From positions 1 to 15,318 of the forward strand of contig DJPE01000005.1 of NCBI GenBank assembly GCA_002439705.1: 15,318 nt of DNA, given 5' to 3'. Origin of the DNA: Christensenella sp. UBA6420 (lineage in GTDB: Bacteria; Bacillota; Clostridia; Christensenellales; DTU072). Positions 6,212-14,141 of this stretch are shown in pieces; position 1 is the first letter of the stretch, and every line of letters begins with the position of its first letter. The position numbers were made by a program, and so were the translations under genes. A model generated the notes under the pieces. That model ran no database searches, was not told the origin of the DNA, and saw nothing but the letters and a program-made list of their open reading frames with translations.

Positions 6212-7513
6212 ATGGATTATAATAAAAAAGCATTGGACTTTATGAAAAAACTTATTTCTTTCCACAGCGCGGAAGGAACGCCCGAAGACGGCGCGCCTTT
6301 CGGCAAAGGGGTAAGAGAATGTCTGGATTACGCGTTGAGCGTGCTGGAAGAAAACGGTTTCCGCACGAAAAACGGCAACGGATATTACGGATACGGCGAC
6401 GTAGGGGAAGGAGAACTTTTCGGCGTGCTGTGTCACCTTGACGTGGTTCCCGAAGGGGACGGCTGGCATTACGACCCGTACGGCGCGGAAGAAGTCGACG
6501 GCAGAGTGTACGGCAGGGGTGCTTTGGACGACAAAGGACCTTTCGCGGCGTGTTTTTACGCGGCGGTAAGACTTCTGGAAGAAGGCTATAAGCCGACTAA
6601 AAAACTCCGCTTTATTTTAGGCTGCGACGAAGAGAGCGGCTGGAAGTGTATGGACAGCTATTGCACCAACGAAGAAATGCCTAAGTCGGGTTTTTCTCCC
6701 GACGGCGATTTTCCCGTGATAAATTGCGAAAAGGGCATAGTTTATCACACGATTAAGTTTGCTTTACCGAAAGGCGTAGTCGAATTCAAGGCGGGCGAAA
6801 GAGCCAATATGGTGCCTAATTACGCCGAAGTAATCTTTGAAAACACCGCCGAAATCAAAGATAAACTTATTTCCTGCGGAACGGAATTTACCGAAGACGG
6901 AAAGTATATCAAAGTCTCCGCCGACGGCGTGTCGGCTCACGGAAGTCACCCCGAAGCGGGCGACAACGCTATAATAAAGCTCCTTAAAAAGATAGCTTGC
7001 GCAGACGGAAAGTTCGCCGAACTCGCCGAAAAATTCGACGCTTTCGACGGAAGTCACGCGGGAATAAAACTGTACGACGAAGTAAGCGGCGGACTTACCC
7101 TTAATTTAGGTTGCGCCCGTACCGAAAACGGAGAAATAGTCTTCGAACTCGATATAAGACACCCCATAAGCTACAAGAAAGACGATATTACCGCCGTACT
7201 TAAAAAGGAACTCCCCGATATGACGGTGGAACAGGGATTTTTCCATCTCCCGTTATACGTAGCTAAGGACAACGAACTCGTAAAGAGCCTTTTATCAGCG
7301 TACAACGAAGTCACGGGACAAAACGCCGAACCCGTAAGTATCGGCGGCGGCACTTACGCGAGAGTTTTGCCTTTGGGCGTTGCGTTCGGACCGTGTTTCC
7401 CCGACGGCAATTCGGGGATGCACTGTGCAGATGAATATATGGAAATATCCGACTTCGAGAAGATGTCCGAGATTTACTACTTAGCTTTCAAAAAACTTTG
7501 TTTCAAAAAATAA
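6212..7513 (+). CDS. M20-family Xaa-His-type dipeptidase (PepV/Sapep-like)
   Basis: A 433-residue cytoplasmic metallopeptidase that probably cleaves dipeptides in the last steps of peptide use. The metal and catalytic landmarks of the PepV/Sapep group are all visible: HLDVVP (His75, Asp77), GRGALDDKGP (bridging Asp106), DEESG (catalytic Glu140, metal Glu141), SPDGDFP (Asp164) and the C-terminal GMHCADEY (His404). The PFGKGV block near residue 30 and GDGWHYDPYGA near 85 are also typical of the group. The ATG follows GGAG with seven-base spacing. It is the first gene of an operon with the small SecB-like gene 21 bases downstream. Substrate range is inference. Confidence 0.9.
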   Translation: MDYNKKALDFMKKLISFHSAEGTPEDGAPFGKGVRECLDYALSVLEENGFRTKNGNGYYGYGDVGEGELFGVLCHLDVVPEGDGWHYDPYGAEEVDGRVYGRGALDDKGPFAACFYAAVRLLEEGYKPTKKLRFILGCDEESGWKCMDSYCTNEEMPKSGFSPDGDFPVINCEKGIVYHTIKFALPKGVVEFKAGERANMVPNYAEVIFENTAEIKDKLISCGTEFTEDGKYIKVSADGVSAHGSHPEAGDNAIIKLLKKIACADGKFAELAEKFDAFDGSHAGIKLYDEVSGGLTLNLGCARTENGEIVFELDIRHPISYKKDDITAVLKKELPDMTVEQGFFHLPLYVAKDNELVKSLLSAYNEVTGQNAEPVSIGGGTYARVLPLGVAFGPCFPDGNSGMHCADEYMEISDFEKMSEIYYLAFKKLCFKK

Positions 7514-7534
7514 TACACGACAGAGGTATACGAA

Positions 7535-7951
7535 ATGGATATAAATCAATATATAGAACCAAGGCAGCAAACCTTTTTAAGTAACGTAGAATACAGACTT
7601 TTGGAACTCGTGGCGAGCGGCTCGAAAAACGTAATTAACGTCGCCGACAACCTTGAAGCTCGCTTCTTAGACCCGAAGCATATAAAACTTACTCTTACGA
7701 GAAAACTTACCTTTACTCCAGCGGGGCTGTTCGAACTGTCCGTTTCTTTCGGAACAATCCTTACTTTAAGGGAAGATTCCTACTATCTCGTCGATTGGAA
7801 AACTTACGACGTGGCGGAAGAGATAGCTCGCAATTCAAAAAATCTAATCAATCCGCTTGCGGCGAGAATATCACTTCTCATTGCGGAAATAACGTCTTCC
7901 TACGGGCAGAACCCTATCGTCACTCCGCCGACGATAATAACGAAACAGTAA
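7535..7951 (+). CDS. Small conserved protein, possibly SecB-like chaperone
   Basis: A 138-residue soluble protein without signal peptide or membrane segment. The C-terminal block LAARISLLIAEITSSYGQNP and the following IVTPPTI (109-134) resemble the end of SecB-like proteins of Firmicutes, where an ISxxTSxxGxPPxxLPP pattern is common. The middle, LTRKLTFTPAGLFELSVSFGTIL (54-76), looks like paired beta strands as in the SecB fold. SecB holds preproteins unfolded for SecA; related proteins serve as toxin-antitoxin chaperones. The match is by eye and short, so the family call is tentative. It follows the dipeptidase gene by 21 bases with an AGAGG ribosome site and is co-transcribed with it. No toxin gene adjoins it. 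Confidence 0.5.
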   Translation: MDINQYIEPRQQTFLSNVEYRLLELVASGSKNVINVADNLEARFLDPKHIKLTLTRKLTFTPAGLFELSVSFGTILTLREDSYYLVDWKTYDVAEEIARNSKNLINPLAARISLLIAEITSSYGQNPIVTPPTIITKQ

Positions 7952-7986
7952 GTAGTTTTACGATATTAAAAAATGCGATAAAAAAT

Positions 7987-8027
7987 AACGACGGATTTCC
8001 GATTTCGGGAACCCGTCGTTTTAATTT
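7987..8027. terminator. Bidirectional terminator between the convergent operons
   Basis: The outer stem AACGACGG/CCGTCGTT (7987-7994 with 8013-8020) is extended inside by TTTCCG/CGGGAA. The plus-strand tail is TTAATTT and the minus-strand tail is ATTTTTTA. It serves both the dipeptidase operon and the ileS-yqeY-galactosidase operon. Confidence 0.85.
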
Positions 8028-8041
8028 AAGGATACTAAACT

Positions 8042-9661
8042 TTATTCTAAGATAAATACCTTTACGCTTTCGGCGGGAACGGTAACCGCTATTTTATCGG
8101 TGAAATCGTATTTTTCGCCCGACCAGACTTCGTTTACCGAGTAGCTTTCTTTCCGCTTCAAGTTGATATACTCGTCGTCGAATATATTTTTAAGGGGAGC
8201 GGATACGGACTTTTTCGATTTGGTCTTGTTGAATAAGCAAACCGCAACTCTGCCGTTTTTAAGGGGTTTTGCGAGTAAGTCTACCGAGCCTTTAATTATG
8301 CGTTTGCAGGGCTTGTACTCTTCGTCCTGGTCGATGGCTATCATAGTTTTGTTCGTGACTATTTTAAGGACGGAGTCGGGGATTTTCCTTATATCGTTGC
8401 CGAGCACCAAAGGAGCGTTCATCATACACCAAAGGGAGAAGTGAGCGATATTCTGATTTTCGGTCAGCTTGCCGTTGCCGACTTCGAGCATATCGGGGTC
8501 GTTCCATGCGCCGGGCAAAGCGTATTTGTAGAGTTTTACGGTGTGTTCGTAGATTATCTTTATCCACCAGAACCACGGACGAATGTCGGGAGTGGTACGC
8601 CACATGTTGCCGGCAAGACTGCCCCACTTGTAGGGCTTGTTTAGTCCCCATTCGCAGATTGAGTAGACTATCGGACGGAATTCGCCCCGTCTTTCTTTCG
8701 CGGCGGCGGCGAGTTCTTTGCCCATATTATAATATTGTAAGAACGAGCTGTCGCTTTTTCTCGCGACGGGATTAAATAATCTGATCGTGTTCTGCCCCTT
8801 TTTAAGGTGAACTACCTGTTGGAAACGACCGGTGAAGTTCGGTTTGTTCTGACAGGGGATATCATAAACGTAGAAGTCTTCTTCGTTAACGTAAGCGGCA
8901 AGGACTTTTGCGTACTTGTTGCCTTTTTTGCGGATGCAGACGGTAAGGACGTAATCGCCTTCTTCTTCCATATAGATATTGTCGTATTCCATATAGCCGC
9001 CGTTTTTGTCAAGCCCCGATACGTGGCAACCTACGGGAACTTTCTTGTCGCGCATAAATTTCGCCGTGCCGAACACTCTTGACTTTTTGCAGTCGTAGAA
9101 GGTAGCGTCGGAAGACGCAGGTTTAGCTATTTCGATACCGTAGACGAGCGGAGCGTACTTGCTCATATATTCGTGGTGACAGAAGTCGTACTTAAAGTAT
9201 TCCACGCCCCATTCGGCTATCGTCTTTGCGTCGAGCTTTTCTCTGTGGAGAGAAGCGGGCAGGTCTTCGCAGGTTAACGTTCCGTTGCTCGAATAAAGTC
9301 CTACGCGGAAACCGTCCTTATTAAGGTCTTCTATCATCGGTTTTATTCCGCGGGGAAATCTCGTAAGGTCGCCCTGCAACCTGCCGTTTTCGTCGCGTAA
9401 GGAAGAATGCCAGTTGTCGTCAAGATTAATATAGCGGTATCCCGCTTCGAGAAGACCGTTTTTCTTTATCGCGTCGGCTGTGTCTTTAATGAGCTTTTCG
9501 TCGATGTTGTTTCGGAAAGTGTTCCAACTTGACCAACCCATAATCGGGGCTTTCTGCGCGCCGTTATCGATGCGTTTTAATTTGTACGTTTCGATAAAGG
9601 GCGAAGACGGGGTGAAAAATTGCTTTATGTAGCAAAAAGGACACATACCGTTTCTTCTCAT
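8042..9661 (-). CDS. GH27-family alpha-galactosidase with an inserted domain
   Basis: A 539-residue glycoside hydrolase of the alpha-galactosidase clan, expected to release terminal alpha-galactose (or a related sugar) from oligosaccharides. GH27 marks: PIMGWSSWNTF (39-49), YINLDDNW (77-84), the nucleophile block YFKYDFC (Asp159), MWRTTPDI with the probable acid/base Asp359, and GAWNDPDMLEVGNG (384-397). About 200 residues separate the two catalytic aspartates, against about 60 in human alpha-galactosidase A. The extra part (about 167-312) is rich in beta strands and looks like a carbohydrate-binding-type sandwich. No signal peptide is present, so it acts inside the cell. The ATG follows AAAGGAG with eight-base spacing. 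It is the last gene of the ileS-yqeY operon, 40 bases after yqeY. Confidence 0.9.
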   Translation of the reverse strand: MRRNGMCPFCYIKQFFTPSSPFIETYKLKRIDNGAQKAPIMGWSSWNTFRNNIDEKLIKDTADAIKKNGLLEAGYRYINLDDNWHSSLRDENGRLQGDLTRFPRGIKPMIEDLNKDGFRVGLYSSNGTLTCEDLPASLHREKLDAKTIAEWGVEYFKYDFCHHEYMSKYAPLVYGIEIAKPASSDATFYDCKKSRVFGTAKFMRDKKVPVGCHVSGLDKNGGYMEYDNIYMEEEGDYVLTVCIRKKGNKYAKVLAAYVNEEDFYVYDIPCQNKPNFTGRFQQVVHLKKGQNTIRLFNPVARKSDSSFLQYYNMGKELAAAAKERRGEFRPIVYSICEWGLNKPYKWGSLAGNMWRTTPDIRPWFWWIKIIYEHTVKLYKYALPGAWNDPDMLEVGNGKLTENQNIAHFSLWCMMNAPLVLGNDIRKIPDSVLKIVTNKTMIAIDQDEEYKPCKRIIKGSVDLLAKPLKNGRVAVCLFNKTKSKKSVSAPLKNIFDDEYINLKRKESYSVNEVWSGEKYDFTDKIAVTVPAESVKVFILE

Positions 9662-9701
9662 TTCGTTATCTCCTTTAAGAAAGTGATTTCAGCAGGCGAC
9701 G

Positions 9702-10145
9702 TTATTTGTTCGCAAGGTGTTTTTCGACGAGTCCGTTTACGAGAGCCTTGTCGAACTTGCCCGCTATCTGCGGCATAACCGCTTTTATTATCATGCCTTT
9801 CGTCTTAGGCGAAGCGTCGGGGTAAACGTCGGCTTTTTCTATAAGAGCCATTACCGCTTCTTCCGAAAGCTGTTCGGGAAGGAATTTAGTCAATATTTCT
9901 ATCTTTCCGGCGGCTTCGGCTTCTTTTTCGGCGTTGCGTCCGGCGAACATTTCTTTGACTTCTTTCTGAACTTTGATTTCTTTGGACACGCATTCGATTA
10001 CTTCGGCGTCGGTGACTACATGTCCCGCTACCGATTTTTCTTTCTGCAAAATGCCCGCTATGACCGCTTCGAGAGCGTCTTTCGTAAGGTGGTCGCCCGC
10101 CTTTCTTGCGTTGTTGAACGCGAGTCTGACTTCTTCTTTTAACAT
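9702..10145 (-). CDS. yqeY: GatB/YqeY domain protein
   Basis: A 147-residue YqeY-family protein. It starts with the helical part (DALEAVIAGILQKEKS) and has the block TDAEVIECVSKEIKVQKEVKEMF at 45-67. It ends with the GatB-tail-like KTKGMIIKAVMPQIAGKFDKALVNGLVEKHL (114-144), related to the tRNA-binding tail of the GatB subunit of Glu/Asp-tRNA amidotransferase. The protein's own role is not well established; tRNA interaction is inferred from that similarity. An AGAAGG site lies six bases before the ATG. It sits 22 bases downstream of ileS and is co-transcribed with it, which fits a link to aminoacylation. Confidence 0.9.
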   Translation of the reverse strand: MLKEEVRLAFNNARKAGDHLTKDALEAVIAGILQKEKSVAGHVVTDAEVIECVSKEIKVQKEVKEMFAGRNAEKEAEAAGKIEILTKFLPEQLSEEAVMALIEKADVYPDASPKTKGMIIKAVMPQIAGKFDKALVNGLVEKHLANK

Positions 10146-10167
10146 AATATACCTTCTTATTTTAGTA

Positions 10168-13100
10168 TTAGTCGAGTTTTAATTTAATTACGAGTTCTTT
10201 CTGTCCGACCGCAATGATTTTTTCGATATCCGGATCGGTTATTTCGGTAAGCTCGGTAGCCAGGATGTCGGTCTTTATTCTGTCGGCGTATTCGGTTATT
10301 GCCTGCGACAGTTCCTTATCGTTGGTTTCTATGCTCGCTTTGATTCTCTGTTCTACGGCGTATCCCGCGTCTTTACGGAGTACCTGAATTTGTCTTATCG
10401 TTTCTCTTACCATACCTTCTCTGATAAGTTCGGGAGTAAGGACTACGTTGAGAGCCAAAGTAAAGCCGTTTTCTTTCGCTACGATAAATCCGCTCTTCGG
10501 TCTGTCGTGACAGTCGAACATGTCTTTCGTAAGGTCGGTGAACTTTCCTACGGCGATAATTCCGTCGGCGTAGGCTTTGTCAAGGTCAGCCATGCCTTTT
10601 TCGTCGAGAGCTTCCACCGCTTTTTTAAGGTTCTGAGCTTCGCCTTTAAGTTTCTGTCCCGCCGCGCGGAAGTTTACGGTGTAGTAGTGTTCGTTGAACG
10701 CGCTTTCGTCTTTTGCGAATACCACGTTCTTAACGTTAAGTTCGTCTTTAATTACGTTTACTAAGTGCTTTACGTTGTTTTCGGTCTTTTCGTCGGCGAC
10801 TACGATAAGTTCGGACAAAGGTTGTTTAACTTTCATCTGAGCTTCGTTACGCATTCTCTGCGCGATGGTAAGAACTTCTCTCGCGGCTTCGGTTTCGTCA
10901 AGCACGTTTTCAAAGCCTTTCATATCCTTGACGCCGAGAGCTACGGGGTAGTCGGAAAGGTGTACGCTTATGGGCGCGTTCTTTTCGAGACAACGCACCG
11001 TGTTCTGCCAGATGTAGTCGGTAAGGAAAGGAATAATCGGAGCCATTACGCCCAAAGTCACTTTGATGGCTCTGTACAGACACCAGTAAGCGTTCATCTG
11101 GTCGGCTTTGTCGGTGGACTTCCAGAAACGCTTTCTGTTTATTCTTATATACCAGTTGCTGACGTCGTCGGTGAAACTTTCGAATTCCTTAATAACGTTA
11201 CTTAAACGGCAAGCTTTCATTCCGTCTTCCGCCGCCGCAAGGAAAGAGTCGGTGCGCGCGAGCAACCATTTGTCGGAGTGGGTAAGGGTGGAGTAATCTA
11301 CCTTGTGATTTTCCACGTCGGGGTTATCAAGGCTTGCGTAAAGGTTGAAGAAAACGTAAACGTTCCAGAAAGAAAGCATTTTTCTTCTCGCTTCGTCGGT
11401 AAGGTTATAACCGAAACGAACGTCGTTGGTTACGGGAGCGGAGCAGAAAAGGTAACGGACGGGGTCCGCGCCCATCTTCTCGGCGGCTTCGTCGAAACGG
11501 ATCATGTTGCCGGTCTTGGAGAACTTCGTTCCGTCTTCGTTTATTACCGAAGAGTGGGTGACGACTTTTTCGTAAGGAGCTTTACCGGTGAGGACCACGC
11601 TCATGAAGAGAAGAGAATAGAACCATAAACGGATTTGTTCTTTCATTTCGATTACTATTTCCGACGGGAAGTTCTTATGGAAGTATTCCTTGTCTTCGAA
11701 ATATTTTTTCGTGGAGAAGGGAGTTATACCCGCGTCGAGCCAGCAGTCGCCCACTTCGGGTACTCTTTCCACGAGTTCTCCGCAGTGAGGACAACGGATT
11801 TTTATCTTGTCGATGTACGGACGATGCAAGTGAGGCACGCCTTCCAGAGAATGATTTTCGGAAAGTTCGATTAACTCTTCCTTGCTGCCGACTACGGTAA
11901 GGTGACCGCATTTTTTACAGGGATAGAAAGGTAAGGGCAGTCCGTAGAAACGTTTGCGGGAAATATTCCAGTCGCCCATGTTCGTCAGCCAGTCTTTCAT
12001 ACGCTTGCCCGCGAAATCGGGTTCCCACTTGACGGTGTCGGCGGCGGCGATGAGAGCGGGTTTAAGACTTTCGGTAGCGATACTCCATTCGTCGACCAGT
12101 TTGAATACGACCTGCGTTTTGCAACGCCAGCAGTGGGGATAGCTGTGAACTATCGGTTCGGTTTTGTAAAGGGTATTGCGTTCGGTCATGAGTCTTACGA
12201 CTACGTCGAGAGCTTCGCCGGTGGATTTTCCGGTAAGTTCGCCGAAACCTTCCGTTATTATTCCGCTGTCGTCTATCGGGCAGATTTGCTTTAATCCGAG
12301 TCTTTTTCCTAAGTCGAAGTCTTCCGCACCGCAACCGGGAGCGATATGAACCACGCCCACGCCTTCGGTGGCGTCCACGTCTTCCCACGGTACGATGGTA
12401 TGTACGAAGTCCTGCACGGGGAATTCGGGAAACACGGTGACGTATTCTTTACCGATAAGTTCTTTACCCTTGAATTCGTCGAGTACGGTAATTACGTCGC
12501 CTTTAAGCTTTTTCAGAGCGTCTTTACCTACGATAAGGTTGCGGGAGTCGGATTTTACTTTTACTCTCAGATAATCTATGTCGGGGTTTACCGCGAGAGC
12601 AACGTTACTCGTAAGAGTCCACGGAGTTGTGGTCCATACGAGAATACTGTCGTCGCTGTCCTTTATGGGGAGCTTTGCGTAAATGGAAGTGTGTTCGACG
12701 TCTTTGTAGCTGCCGCTCATCTCGTGTTCGGAAAGGCTCGTGCCGCAACGGGGACACCAGGGCATCGGGCGGTGGCTTTTTACGAGAATACCTTTTTCGT
12801 GACAGGTCTTTAAGAAATACCAGATGGAAGTAATGTTAAGGTCGGTGTTCGTAAAGTAGCTGTGCTTCCAGTCCATCCATTGACCGAGACGCTTGCTCTG
12901 TTCGGTGATTATTCCCGAAAACTTGCGTACTCTCGCCATACACTTTTCGGTGAACTTATCCATGCCGTATTCCATAATACCGCGTTTGTCGTGCACGCCG
13001 ATTTCCTTTTCGGTTTCTACTTCTACCCACAGTCCCTGCGAGTCAAAACCGTTCTGAAACTGGCAGCTTTTTCCGTGCATCGAGTTATATTTTATCGTTG

Positions 13101-13296
13101 CGTCCTTTAAGGTTCTGCCCCAGGCGTGGTGAATACCCATAGGATTGTTCGCCGTGATGGGACCGTCAAGGAAGCGGAATCTTTCTCCGTTCTTGTTCTT
13201 TTCAACGAGCTTGTCAAAGCACTTGTTCTCTTCCCAGAATTTAAGAATCTCTTTTTCGAGAGCGATAAAATCGGGAGAAGGATTTTCTTTGCGCAT
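10168..13296 (-). CDS. ileS: Isoleucyl-tRNA synthetase, type 2-like, with altered HxGH motif
   Basis: A 1042-residue class I synthetase that charges tRNA-Ile. The opening block GPITANNPMGIHHAWGRTLKD (45-65) carries GIHH (54-57) where HIGH is expected. The editing domain shows WTTTPWTLTSN (221-231) and GVGVVHIAPGCGAEDF (312-327). Zinc-type pairs are CPRC (181-184), CWRC (389-392), CKKC (460-463) and CPHC (502-505). The KMSKS equivalent is KFSKT (591-595). The C-terminus has no CxxC zinc ribbon, unlike ordinary bacterial IleRS, and reads instead like the eukaryote-like type 2 form. The ATG follows GGAGG by six bases. The leader is only about 30 bases, so there is no T-box. It is the first gene of the ileS-yqeY-galactosidase operon. 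Ile specificity is from overall motifs. Confidence 0.9.
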   Translation of the reverse strand: MRKENPSPDFIALEKEILKFWEENKCFDKLVEKNKNGERFRFLDGPITANNPMGIHHAWGRTLKDATIKYNSMHGKSCQFQNGFDSQGLWVEVETEKEIGVHDKRGIMEYGMDKFTEKCMARVRKFSGIITEQSKRLGQWMDWKHSYFTNTDLNITSIWYFLKTCHEKGILVKSHRPMPWCPRCGTSLSEHEMSGSYKDVEHTSIYAKLPIKDSDDSILVWTTTPWTLTSNVALAVNPDIDYLRVKVKSDSRNLIVGKDALKKLKGDVITVLDEFKGKELIGKEYVTVFPEFPVQDFVHTIVPWEDVDATEGVGVVHIAPGCGAEDFDLGKRLGLKQICPIDDSGIITEGFGELTGKSTGEALDVVVRLMTERNTLYKTEPIVHSYPHCWRCKTQVVFKLVDEWSIATESLKPALIAAADTVKWEPDFAGKRMKDWLTNMGDWNISRKRFYGLPLPFYPCKKCGHLTVVGSKEELIELSENHSLEGVPHLHRPYIDKIKIRCPHCGELVERVPEVGDCWLDAGITPFSTKKYFEDKEYFHKNFPSEIVIEMKEQIRLWFYSLLFMSVVLTGKAPYEKVVTHSSVINEDGTKFSKTGNMIRFDEAAEKMGADPVRYLFCSAPVTNDVRFGYNLTDEARRKMLSFWNVYVFFNLYASLDNPDVENHKVDYSTLTHSDKWLLARTDSFLAAAEDGMKACRLSNVIKEFESFTDDVSNWYIRINRKRFWKSTDKADQMNAYWCLYRAIKVTLGVMAPIIPFLTDYIWQNTVRCLEKNAPISVHLSDYPVALGVKDMKGFENVLDETEAAREVLTIAQRMRNEAQMKVKQPLSELIVVADEKTENNVKHLVNVIKDELNVKNVVFAKDESAFNEHYYTVNFRAAGQKLKGEAQNLKKAVEALDEKGMADLDKAYADGIIAVGKFTDLTKDMFDCHDRPKSGFIVAKENGFTLALNVVLTPELIREGMVRETIRQIQVLRKDAGYAVEQRIKASIETNDKELSQAITEYADRIKTDILATELTEITDPDIEKIIAVGQKELVIKLKLD

Positions 13297-13331
13297 ATAA
13301 TGCCTCCACTTAATATAAAAAATACTAAATA

Positions 13332-13361
13332 ATTATAACTATATATCAATATTCTTGTCAA
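13332..13361 (-). promoter_or_regulatory. Promoter of the ileS operon
   Basis: On the minus strand a perfect TTGACA (13361-13356), an 18-base spacer, and a perfect TATAAT (13337-13332), 35 bases before the ileS start codon. On the plus strand the same segment gives TTGTCA (13355-13360) with GATAAC (13379-13384), a possible weak divergent promoter for the collagen-like gene. Confidence 0.8.
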
Positions 13362-13460
13362 CTTAACTTAACAAACACGATAACAAAATGTGCGGTTGAA
13401 GAATAGTAATGTACAAGGGGACCCCCCCGAAAAACTTAAACTAAAGGAGAAATTTATTTT

Positions 13461-14141
13461 ATGGCTTGTTGTAACGGCGGTAATTACCGCAACAGAATAA
13501 ATAACGGAAACGTGGTATTGATACCCGGACCCATGGGACCTCAAGGTCCCGCCGGGCAGCAGGGACCGATAGGTCTTACGGGACCGCAAGGTCCGATAGG
13601 CCCGCAAGGTCCGACGGGAGCCACGGGCGCTACGGGAGCCACCGGCGCGGTAGGACCGCAGGGACCCCAAGGACCCGTGGGAGCAACCGGAGCTACGGGT
13701 GCTACCGGCGCTACCGGTCCTCAGGGCCCCGCCGGAACCAACGCGGTAAGTCAAGCCGCTTTTTATTCCGACGCCACCCAAAGTCTTGCCACGGGAACGA
13801 ACGCTACCGTGACTTTATCGGCAGCCACGCCGAACAGCACCTTTACCTTAACCGACAACGCCGTCGTCTTACCCGTAGCGGGAGTGTACAAAGTGACCTA
13901 TTCCGCAGACGCGACGGGAGCTACCGCAAGCACCGTAGCCACGCTGTCTTTGACCGACTCCGCAGGCACGGCGATAGCGAATTCTTCCGCTAACGAAACT
14001 TTGACTACGGGGGAGACCGTCAACTTATCGAAGAGCGTCCTTATAAGCGCGGCGGCAGGCGACACCGTAGCGGTAAGAAACACCGGCGCAAGTACGCTTA
14101 CCTTTAATAATCTCGCGCTCGTCGTCGAGCAGATATCATAA
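13461..14141 (+). CDS. Collagen-like repeat protein with BclA-type C-terminal domain
   Basis: A 226-residue protein in three parts: a short Cys/Asn/Gly-rich head (MACCNGG..., 1-22), 24 uninterrupted G-X-Y triplets (23-94, mostly GPQ, GPI and GAT), and a Thr/Ser/Ala-rich C-terminal domain (95-226) predicted to be beta-rich. That domain has VLPVAGVYKVTYSAD, like the trimerising jelly-roll of BclA-type exosporium proteins. There is no signal peptide, as in many spore-surface collagen-like proteins, so a spore-coat or exosporium role is plausible but not shown. AAAGGAG lies at 13443-13449, about ten bases before the ATG. It is on the plus strand between two minus-strand genes and overlaps the end of the metallophosphoesterase gene by six bases. 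A run of seven C lies at 13422-13428. Confidence 0.9.
   Translation: MACCNGGNYRNRINNGNVVLIPGPMGPQGPAGQQGPIGLTGPQGPIGPQGPTGATGATGATGAVGPQGPQGPVGATGATGATGATGPQGPAGTNAVSQAAFYSDATQSLATGTNATVTLSAATPNSTFTLTDNAVVLPVAGVYKVTYSADATGATASTVATLSLTDSAGTAIANSSANETLTTGETVNLSKSVLISAAAGDTVAVRNTGASTLTFNNLALVVEQIS
13527..13742 (+). repeat. Collagen G-X-Y coding repeat, 24 triplets
   Basis: Twenty-four consecutive 9-base units coding Gly-X-Y. Two stretches of GAT units (residues 53-61 and 74-85) lie among GPQ/GPI/GPV units. Nucleotide identity between units is high, so copy number may vary between strains. Confidence 0.9.

Noticed and set aside
9717..10142. Long open frame antisense to yqeY, and similar antisense frames across ileS and gltX
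   Set aside because: They mirror strongly supported genes, are rich in Phe/Val/Tyr/Arg as expected from reading this codon bias backwards, and lack ribosome sites or family motifs.
13297..13360. Possible T-box riboswitch before ileS (and before gltX)
   Set aside because: The predicted leaders are only about 30 bases, too short for a T-box, and no T-box sequence or antiterminator is seen.
13527..13742. Short regular repeats as a CRISPR array
   Set aside because: The 9-base period is in frame and encodes Gly-X-Y triplets of a collagen-like protein; there are no spacers.
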